A stretch of DNA of 7,602 nucleotides, from assembly GCA_027294925.1 (NCBI GenBank), contig JAPULM010000150.1, positions 1-7,602 on the forward strand. The letters are read 5' to 3'. A program made the translations under genes and the position numbers. Below the pieces are notes generated by a model that ran no database searches, was not told the DNA's origin, and saw only the letters and a list, made by a program, of their open reading frames with translations. Origin of the DNA: a bacterium (GTDB lineage: Bacteria; Tectomicrobia; Entotheonellia; Entotheonellales; Entotheonellaceae). Numbering within the stretch: position 1 is the first letter of the stretch; each line of letters opens with the position of its first letter. This document shows, piece after piece, positions 1-4,832 of the stretch.

Positions 1-616
1 CGGTATCAGTGCATTTTTACTGGACAAGAGTCATTCCGGTTTCCGTATTGGACGGCAAATCAAAAAGCTCGGCTACAAAGGCGTACGTACTTGCGAAGTG
101 ATTCTGGAAAACTGCCGTTTGCCGCAGGATTGTCTGGTGGGTGAGGAAGGTAGCGGCTTCAAATACGTCATGTCGGCTTTAGAAGTAGGCCGCATTAACA
201 TTGCCGCACGCGGTGTTGGAATGGCGCGTGCGGCCTTTGAAGATTCGATACGCTATGCCCAACAACGCAGGCAATTCGGGCAGCCTATCGCCAACTTTCA
301 AGCGATTCAATTCAAGCTTGTCGATATGGCGACCCAGATTGAGGCGGCGCGTTTACTCACCTACCAGGCTGCGGCTAAAAAAGATCGTGGCGAACGTTGC
401 GATCTAGAAGCCGGCATGGCCAAGCTGTTTGCCTCAGAAATCTGCGAAAAAGCCGCTTCTGAAGGTATCCAAATTCACGGCGGTTACGGCTATACAGAAG
501 ATTTTGCCGTTGAACGCTATTACCGCGACGCCAAACTTCTCAGTGTAGGCGAAGGAACAAATGAGATCCAACGCATGGTCATCGCTCGCCGCTTGCTCGA
601 ACTATATCGCATTTAA
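1..616 (+). CDS. Acyl-CoA dehydrogenase, C-terminal part (5' end outside window)
   Basis: FAD-dependent acyl-CoA dehydrogenase, which oxidises an acyl-CoA to the trans-2-enoyl-CoA and passes electrons to ETF in the cytoplasm. The reading frame is open from base 2, so about 204 residues are visible and the N-terminal helical domain is missing. The first ~40 residues are the end of the middle beta domain (KLGYKGVRTCEV followed by ENCRLP). The C-terminal helical bundle follows, with the family landmarks RRQFGQPIANFQAIQ, QIHGGYGYT and the catalytic-base segment GEGTNEIQ. The Glu at bases 551-553 is the expected general base for short- and medium-chain-type enzymes. The sequence ends at the usual place, a few residues after RRLLELYRI, with TAA at 614-616. 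Family assignment is firm. Substrate (short-chain, branched-chain, glutaryl- or methylsuccinyl-CoA-like) cannot be read from this fragment. The epimerase gene nearby makes a propionate or branched-chain route plausible, but it lies on the other strand. Confidence 0.95.
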   Translation, partial: GISAFLLDKSHSGFRIGRQIKKLGYKGVRTCEVILENCRLPQDCLVGEEGSGFKYVMSALEVGRINIAARGVGMARAAFEDSIRYAQQRRQFGQPIANFQAIQFKLVDMATQIEAARLLTYQAAAKKDRGERCDLEAGMAKLFASEICEKAASEGIQIHGGYGYTEDFAVERYYRDAKLLSVGEGTNEIQRMVIARRLLELYRI

Positions 617-625
617 TGAGGATGA

Positions 626-2539
626 CTAGCCGAGATTTTCATTGACCCTCGGCGCCTCGGCCGGGGGGCTGGCGTCAGATGGCGGGGTCGTCTGTGTCCG
701 GCGCCGCCACCAGGTTCGCGTGCGTCGTCCAAAACGACCCGAGGAATTCCGACCGGATCGGGAATGCCCGGCGCCGCCGCGTGAACGAGGCCTGCCCCGC
801 GCTATCTCGGCATGGCGCGAGGCCGCCACCAGGCGCCAGAAAATCCGTCCTCTGGAAATGGCGCGAGGTAACGCGGCATCGTTTGATTTTGGCGCCCTGA
901 AACTGTCAGTGGGCATATCGCTTGCTGTCATCGCAGGCTTAACCGGAACGACTTCAGGTGTCTTTACTTCACGGCGGCTACGAGGCGCTCTCGCAGCCTC
1001 AGTGCTCTCTCGGCTCACGCCTCTCTCAGCTGCAACTGAGGCCTCCTCTGCAATCTCACGCCGCTTAAACTCCAGGTTATACTCATTGTGGTGTGTGGCG
1101 AGGTTCCCGGTTACATTGATGGTGATGCGGTAATCTTCTTCAAGTTGGAAGAGTTCTTTACGTTTTTGATTTAATAGATAGGCAGCCGTTTCCATCGGTA
1201 GCACCGCGTTCACACTCTCCAGATTTTCCCGCGCTGCCTCAGTGCGAATACGGCGTAGGACTAAGAGGGCCAATGAAATGGCAGACTTAATCAAGCCACT
1301 ACCTTCACAGTGCGGACACTGCAGGTAGTTCCCTTCTATAATTGTTGGCTTAAGGCGCTGGCGTGATAGCTCGAGCAGGCCAAATTGGGAAATCCGAGAT
1401 AGCTGGGTGCGTGCTTTGTCACGTTTTACAGCTTGCCGCAGCGCCTTCTCGACTTCTTGAATATGCTTGAGGGTACGCATATCGATGAAATCCACCACGA
1501 TCAAGCCGCCCAAGTCACGTAGCCGAAGTTGGCGTGCGACCTCCTGCGCTGCTTCTAAATTGGTTTTAAACGCCGTTTCCTCGATGCCCTTTTCTTTTGT
1601 GGCCCGTCCCGAGTTGACATCGATAGAAACTAGCGCCTCGGTGGGATCGATGACAATCGAACCGCCGGATTTTAACTCTACCTTATGGGTGTAAATAGCC
1701 TCGATTTGTTCCTCAAGTTGGTACTTGGCAAACAGCGGCTTCCTTTCTCGGTATAGCTTGACACGCCCCTGATAGCGAGGCATCACGGCCTGAAAGAAAT
1801 CCCGCGCCCGGAGGTAAACCTCGCGGTGATCAATCAGCACTTCCTGAATGTCAGGGGTGAAATAATCCCGAATCGAACGTAGCACGAGATCGTGTTCTTG
1901 ATAGATCAAGGCTGGAGCCGGCGACTCCTGACTCTTTTCATGAATGCTGGTCCACAGACGTTGCAGGTAGGTAAAATCACGCTGCAGTTCGGTTTTATTC
2001 CGATTCAATCCAGCCGTACGGACGATGATTCCCATGTCAGACGGTGGATTCAGCTGCGTAATTACGTCCTTGAGTTTTTTCCGTTCCTCTTCATCTTCGA
2101 TCTTACGGGAGACGCCGCCGGTAGTGCCAGACGCCGGCATCAAAACGAGATAACGGCCGGGAAGCGAAATATAGGTACTCAGGCTAGCGCCTTTGTTGCC
2201 CATCTCTTCTTTGGTTACCTGCAGCAAAATTTTCTGGTTACGTTTCAGAGCGTCCTGGATGCGTGGACGTCTCTCACGATCGCCACTGCGCGACTCCTCG
2301 CTGTGCCAATTCTCATGAATTTCACCCATCGGCAAAAAACCATGTCGTCTACCGCCGTAGTCGATAAACGCAGCTTGCAGGCTAGGCTCTACTTTCACCA
2401 CAATACCGTTGTAAATATTGCCTTTAATTTGTTCTCGACTAGAAACCTCTATGGTGAATTCTTCGAGCGTGCCATCCTCGACGATCGCGACGCGGCTTTC
2501 TTCTTCGTCCGCGACGTTGATCAGCATCTTCTTTTTCAT
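626..2539 (-). CDS. rne: Ribonuclease E/G family endoribonuclease
   Basis: Mg2+-dependent single-strand-specific endoribonuclease for rRNA/tRNA processing and mRNA decay, 637 residues. The start MKKKMLIN matches the family start, and AAAGG stands 8 bases before the ATG. Order: S1 RNA-binding domain inside the N-terminal part (about 38-125, with GNIYNGIV and AFIDYGGRRHGFLP), 5'-sensor/RNase H-like region, then DNase I-like catalytic domain. By alignment from memory with E. coli RNase E, Asp307, Asn309 and Asp350 match the metal site D303/N305/D346 (motifs SIDVNSGR and VVDFIDM). Cys408-Pro-His-Cys411 is the zinc-link that joins subunits. After residue ~500 comes a ~140-residue low-complexity tail. 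It is Arg/Ser/Gly-rich at about 580-615 and Pro/Ala-rich to the end, and is a likely disordered RNA-binding extension. The length lies between RNase G (~490) and E. coli RNase E (1061). Last gene of a possible asd-epimerase-rne unit; its leader carries an inverted repeat. The choice between rne and rng is by tail and start, and is moderately sure. Confidence 0.95.
   Translation of the reverse strand: MKKKMLINVADEEESRVAIVEDGTLEEFTIEVSSREQIKGNIYNGIVVKVEPSLQAAFIDYGGRRHGFLPMGEIHENWHSEESRSGDRERRPRIQDALKRNQKILLQVTKEEMGNKGASLSTYISLPGRYLVLMPASGTTGGVSRKIEDEEERKKLKDVITQLNPPSDMGIIVRTAGLNRNKTELQRDFTYLQRLWTSIHEKSQESPAPALIYQEHDLVLRSIRDYFTPDIQEVLIDHREVYLRARDFFQAVMPRYQGRVKLYRERKPLFAKYQLEEQIEAIYTHKVELKSGGSIVIDPTEALVSIDVNSGRATKEKGIEETAFKTNLEAAQEVARQLRLRDLGGLIVVDFIDMRTLKHIQEVEKALRQAVKRDKARTQLSRISQFGLLELSRQRLKPTIIEGNYLQCPHCEGSGLIKSAISLALLVLRRIRTEAARENLESVNAVLPMETAAYLLNQKRKELFQLEEDYRITINVTGNLATHHNEYNLEFKRREIAEEASVAAERGVSRESTEAARAPRSRREVKTPEVVPVKPAMTASDMPTDSFRAPKSNDAALPRAISRGRIFWRLVAASRHAEIARGRPRSRGGAGHSRSGRNSSGRFGRRTRTWWRRRTQTTPPSDASPPAEAPRVNENLG
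646..667 (+). terminator. Possible terminator hairpin after the acyl-CoA dehydrogenase gene
   Basis: CCCTCGGC (646-653) can pair with GCCGGGGG (660-667) around a 6-base loop, giving 8 pairs with one G-U wobble when read as + strand RNA. On the minus strand the wobble becomes an A-C mismatch, so the fold favours the + transcript. It begins 30 bases after the acyl-CoA dehydrogenase stop. No T run follows, so it is not a canonical intrinsic terminator. It lies inside the 3' end of the RNase E/G coding region, where high GC makes chance stems likely. Confidence 0.2.
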
Positions 2540-2547
2540 AGTCTAAA

Positions 2548-2552
2548 CCTTT
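2548..2552 (-). promoter_or_regulatory. Ribosome-binding site of RNase E/G
   Basis: AAAGG lies 8 bases before the ATG at 2539. It supports the start that gives MKKKMLIN, the usual beginning of RNase E/G proteins. Confidence 0.6.
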
Positions 2553-2562
2553 ACTGGTACAT

Positions 2563-2624
2563 CCGATTTTCCTGCCGGCGGCAATTGATTAAAGTGCCTG
2601 CATCGAGAAAAACAGGAGAATCGG
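2563..2624 (-). promoter_or_regulatory. Inverted repeat in the RNase E/G leader
   Basis: On the minus strand CCGATTCTCCTG (2624-2613) is complementary to CAGGAAAATCGG (2574-2563) at 11 of 12 positions, with a 38-base interval. That interval itself contains a GGCA/TGCC pairing (2598-2595 with 2583-2580). The second arm ends 11 bases before the AAAGG ribosome-binding site and 23 bases before the ATG, so the fold would sit directly in the 5' untranslated region. E. coli rne is known to be autoregulated through 5'-UTR hairpins. A similar role here is inference by position only. Confidence 0.4.
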
Positions 2625-2663
2625 AGCATGGGCCGTTTGATGTCGGCTTGGTATACAAATGCC

Positions 2664-3074
2664 TCACAATTCATCTCCGGGTGGTTGGGCAAATTCAATC
2701 AAAACGCCGTGGCTGGCCTTGGGGTGCAGGAAGCAGATCATCCCTGCTAGCCCTACACGGGGCTGCTGATCAATGACCGGAATATCTCTGGCCTTAGCCG
2801 TTGCCAAGGCCGCAGCGACGTCATGCGTCGCAAAACAAAGATGATGCAGGCCTTCGCCACGCTGCTCAAGAAAACGAGCCACACCGGTTCCTGCGGCGAT
2901 AGGTTCGAGCAATTCGATTTCACTTTCCCCAATCGCTAACAAGGCTGCCTTGACACCTTGGTCTTGGATAATATCCTCTTTGTGTACAGGTAATGATAAG
3001 GTATCACGATAAAATCCATACGCGGCTTCAATATCGCGTACCACGATACCTACATGGTGAATTTTGCTAAACAT
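2664..3074 (-). CDS. mce: Methylmalonyl-CoA epimerase (VOC superfamily)
   Basis: Interconverts (2R)- and (2S)-methylmalonyl-CoA between propionyl-CoA carboxylase and methylmalonyl-CoA mutase. The protein has 136 residues, the normal size for a one-module glyoxalase/VOC epimerase made of two beta-alpha-beta-beta-beta units. Starting from ATG at 3074, the visible metal-ligand candidates are His7 (in KIHHVGIVV), Glu54 (in IELLEP), His78 (in GEGLHHLCF) and Glu127 (in VLIEFAQ). These match the His/Gln-or-Glu/His/Glu set of the family. The ATG is chosen over the TTG one codon upstream because GGAG (3083-3080) is 5 bases from the ATG but only 2 from the TTG. The gene lies 234 bases after asd and 124 bases before RNase E/G on the same strand. 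Related VOC proteins such as lactoylglutathione lyases are the alternative, but the GEGLHH and DIPVIDQQPR segments favour the epimerase. No mutase or carboxylase genes are in view. Confidence 0.9.
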   Translation of the reverse strand: MFSKIHHVGIVVRDIEAAYGFYRDTLSLPVHKEDIIQDQGVKAALLAIGESEIELLEPIAAGTGVARFLEQRGEGLHHLCFATHDVAAALATAKARDIPVIDQQPRVGLAGMICFLHPKASHGVLIEFAQPPGDEL

Positions 3075-3077
3075 CAA

Positions 3078-3083
3078 CTCTCC
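3078..3083 (-). promoter_or_regulatory. Ribosome-binding site deciding the epimerase start
   Basis: GGAGAG on the minus strand, with GGAG 5 bases from the ATG at 3074. The TTG immediately upstream of the ATG would be only 2 bases away, so ATG is the better start. Confidence 0.65.
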
Positions 3084-3104
3084 AATTGGGCCAAACAGCG
3101 CCGC

Positions 3105-3128
3105 GGCTCACCGCATTTGCGATGAGCC
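3105..3128 (-). other. Stem-loop in the asd-epimerase spacer
   Basis: GGCTCA (3105-3110) pairs with TGAGCC (3123-3128), and CGC (3112-3114) with GCG (3119-3121). One mismatch separates the two stems and the loop has 4 bases. The hairpin lies about 30 bases upstream of the epimerase ATG in the 234-base spacer after asd. It has no following T run on either strand. A weaker stem (CGTCT/AGACG, 3160-3177) is also present, and a TTGACA box is read on the minus strand at 3281-3276, with only a poor -10 candidate. The spacer has no coding signal I recognise. The hairpin could be an attenuator, an RNA-processing site or an mRNA-stabilising fold. Confidence 0.4.
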
Positions 3129-3308
3129 TTCGTATGTATTAGCAGGGCAATCGATAGGTCGTCTCCAATAGTAGACGGGGACGGGCTTTCAAGCATGCAA
3201 ACAGTGCTTTCATGTGGAACACGGTAGATCAACGACAACTTACGCGAACCCGGCCCTAGAGGCGGCGTATGGGCTTGTCAAAGTGCGGCATCGCAAAACC
3301 TCGCAGAT

Positions 3309-4388
3309 CTAGCCAATATAGCCTTTGTGCACCAGCAGCTCGGCTGTCAAAACCGACCCTTTGGCGGCGCCCATCTTCGTGTTATGCGATACTAAGAGGT
3401 ACTGCAGACCATTGTCAAAAGCGGTATCGGTCCGCAGACGCCCCACCGTGGTGGCCATGCCATTATCCGTATCGCGGTCTAGTCGCGGCTGTGGCCGAAA
3501 CGGGTCATCTTGAACCACAATAAATTGCTTGGGTGACGATGGCAGTCCCATTCGCACAAAATCTTGGCCAAAACATTGCAGTGCAGTCTTAACCTCTGTT
3601 ATCCTAGCCTGTCGACGGGTCATCACCAACACACTCTCGGTATGTCCCTCAATCACTGGAATGCGGGTACAAGTCGCGCTCATGCGAAAATCCGCTACCT
3701 CAATACCAGCAGTGGTTAAGCGGCCAAGAATTTTACGGGTCTCGCGCTGCAGCTTTTCCTCTTCGTTCGGAATGTACGGGATTAGATTGTCCACGATATC
3801 GAGGCTTAGTACCCCACCATTACGACCAGCGCCGGAAACGGCTTGCATAGATGTCACCACCACGGATTCAAGGCCGAAGTGTTGCGCAATGGGGGCCAGG
3901 GTAATCGTCAGACCCATGGTTGTGCAATTGGGATTGGGGGTGATGAATCCTCGCCACCCGCGCTGCTGACGTTGCTGATCCAGCAAGGCAAGATGGCTGT
4001 CGTTGACCGCAGGTATCAACACCGGCACATCGTCCTCGTAACGAAAGGCTGATGCGGTGCTGAGCACCGCGCTGTGTTTCGCATACAGTGGTTCCAGCGT
4101 CCTCGCCGCTGCCGACTCAATTGCCGTAAACACAACATCAAAGCGTGACGCCTGAAGCGTTTCAGCATCTTCCACCGGCAGATCGAGAATTGTTTTGTCG
4201 GGGAGCGCCCCTGCATACCATTGCAGGGCGCCAGTCGCCTGCTCACGCAATGCCATCCCATACGGTTGTCCTGCCGAATGCCGAGAGGCGGCAAGTGCCT
4301 CAATCGAAAACCAGGGGTGGTCTTGCAAGGCCAGGACAAATTGTTGTCCAACAATACCGGTTGCGCCAACAATGGCAGCCTTGAGCAT
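3309..4388 (-). CDS. asd: Aspartate-semialdehyde dehydrogenase, archaeal/fungal class
   Basis: NADP-dependent reduction of L-aspartyl-4-phosphate to L-aspartate 4-semialdehyde, the branch enzyme for lysine/diaminopimelate, methionine and threonine synthesis. It acts in the cytoplasm. 359 residues, normal for the class. The N-terminal Rossmann motif is GATGIVGQ (8-15). The catalytic Cys is Cys155 in TPNPNCTTMG. The substrate- and base-contributing segment is TRIPVIEGHTE, with Arg242 and His249. The helix NEEEKLQRETRKILG (208-222) and the C-terminal HNTKMGAAKGSVLTAELLV are typical. The PNPNC/EGHTE wording and the ~355-residue length match the class known from Methanocaldococcus and fungi rather than the E. 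coli class. The ATG start gives MLKAAIVGATG, with GAGGA about 10 bases upstream. Stop TAG at 3311-3309. First gene of the minus-strand set; its leader contains a 12-bp tandem duplication. Confidence 0.95.
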   Translation of the reverse strand: MLKAAIVGATGIVGQQFVLALQDHPWFSIEALAASRHSAGQPYGMALREQATGALQWYAGALPDKTILDLPVEDAETLQASRFDVVFTAIESAAARTLEPLYAKHSAVLSTASAFRYEDDVPVLIPAVNDSHLALLDQQRQQRGWRGFITPNPNCTTMGLTITLAPIAQHFGLESVVVTSMQAVSGAGRNGGVLSLDIVDNLIPYIPNEEEKLQRETRKILGRLTTAGIEVADFRMSATCTRIPVIEGHTESVLVMTRRQARITEVKTALQCFGQDFVRMGLPSSPKQFIVVQDDPFRPQPRLDRDTDNGMATTVGRLRTDTAFDNGLQYLLVSHNTKMGAAKGSVLTAELLVHKGYIG

Positions 4389-4416
4389 ACGCTATGCTTC
4401 CTCTACAACTGAATCT

Positions 4417-4440
4417 CGTGTCTTCCTACGTGTCTTCCTA
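4417..4440. repeat. Two exact tandem copies of a 12-bp unit in the asd leader
   Basis: CGTGTCTTCCTA occurs at 4417-4428 and again, with no gap, at 4429-4440. Read on the minus strand each copy is TAGGAAGACACG and so contains AGGAAG, a Shine-Dalgarno-like string. The copies sit 29-52 bases before the asd ATG, too far to serve directly as the ribosome-binding site. A recent duplication or a paired protein-binding site would both give this picture. Confidence 0.7.
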
Positions 4441-4519
4441 AAAACCTCTATTGTAACATAGCTCTTCTAAATTTGGGGAAAAACCTGATTTTGCGATCTT
4501 TATAAGATGTCTCCTGGCC

Positions 4520-4525
4520 TTGACA
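4520..4525 (+). promoter_or_regulatory. TTGACA -35-like box upstream of the aldehyde oxidoreductase
   Basis: Exact TTGACA. The sequence 15-18 bases downstream (around CATCTTCTC) is a poor -10 element, so this may be chance or an activator-dependent promoter. It would give a leader of roughly 280 bases before the ATG at 4833. Confidence 0.2.
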
Positions 4526-4586
4526 TGCGAGAGGTTTTACCATCTTCTCATTCCGCAAGCTGTACAGATTCCAATGTTATTCCAGC

Positions 4587-4614
4587 CCCGTGGTCAATTT
4601 AGAACGGCCACGGG
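4587..4614 (+). other. Stem-loop 1 in the oxidoreductase leader
   Basis: CCCGTGGTC (4587-4595) pairs with GGCCACGGG (4606-4614) over 9 positions, with one G-U wobble and a 10-base loop AATTTAGAAC. This is the strongest fold in the leader. No T run follows, so it does not look like an intrinsic terminator. Confidence 0.45.
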
Positions 4615-4624
4615 TAGTAGAGAA

Positions 4625-4680
4625 TGGGCTTGCTTTACGCTGAGTGCTCTGCAAAAATGCCCAACGTGCTGCGCAGCGCA
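4625..4680 (+). other. Stem-loops 2 and 3 in the oxidoreductase leader
   Basis: TGGGC (4625-4629) pairs with GCCCA (4659-4663) and, inside it, TTGC (4630-4633) with GCAA (4651-4654), leaving a bulged AAAT. Directly after this comes GCTGCGCAGC (4668-4677), a perfect 10-base palindrome, which could be a protein-binding operator or the stem of a third fold. Together with stem-loop 1 these make a compact structured stretch about 150-250 bases before the start codon. Confidence 0.3.
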
Positions 4681-4822
4681 ATTAAGGAAACAAGATCCGC
4701 AGGCTATTATTGTATGATTAATCTGTACCCTCTGTTGTGTGGTGTTGTACGTAAGATAACTAACGAAACGGATACGATTGCTCTGCATGACGCTATCCGA
4801 ACGGGGGAATTGGAAAGATTTT

Positions 4823-4827
4823 GGAGG
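4823..4827 (+). promoter_or_regulatory. Ribosome-binding site deciding the oxidoreductase start
   Basis: GGAGG lies 5 bases before the ATG at 4833. It overlaps the in-frame TTG at 4821, which is therefore unlikely to be the true start. Confidence 0.75.
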
Positions 4828-4832
4828 GTCGT

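Larger units (their letters stand above)
4389..4832. promoter_or_regulatory. Divergent intergenic region between asd and the aldehyde oxidoreductase
   Basis: About 440 bases without a recognisable gene. The short open frames here give no family-like protein. For asd (minus), a TACAAT -10-like box lies at 4455-4450, with no good -35, followed by the 12-bp tandem duplication. For the oxidoreductase (plus) there is a perfect TTGACA at 4520-4525 but no convincing -10 at 15-18 bases. TATTAT (4705-4710) and TATGAT (4713-4718) are AT-rich -10-like strings without matching -35 boxes. Three stem-loops follow one another between 4587 and 4680. No tRNA signature is visible. I do not recognise the molybdenum/tungsten cofactor riboswitch consensus here, but I cannot run a covariance search. 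Confidence 0.5.

Noticed and set aside
642..1133. A long + strand open frame of 163 codons opposite the end of RNase E/G.
   Set aside because: High GC content keeps several frames open here. The minus-strand product continues a clear RNase E/G protein, and the + product has no family features.
1892..2776. A 294-codon + strand open frame.
   Set aside because: It is antisense to the S1 domain of RNase E/G and to the end of the epimerase gene. Both minus-strand proteins are convincing and this translation is not.
2820..2920. tRNA T-loop-like string GTTCGAG inside the epimerase gene, and a similar GTTCGAA near 5150 in the oxidoreductase gene.
   Set aside because: No matching acceptor, D or anticodon stems flank them, and both are inside well-supported coding regions.
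4587..4680. Known molybdenum/tungsten cofactor riboswitch.
   Set aside because: The stems are suggestive by position, but I could not match the conserved bases of that class by eye. I therefore report only a structured leader.
4821..4832. TTG at 4821 as the aldehyde oxidoreductase start.
   Set aside because: It overlaps the GGAGG that serves the ATG at 4833, and the family N-terminus MYGYNGRIL begins at that ATG.
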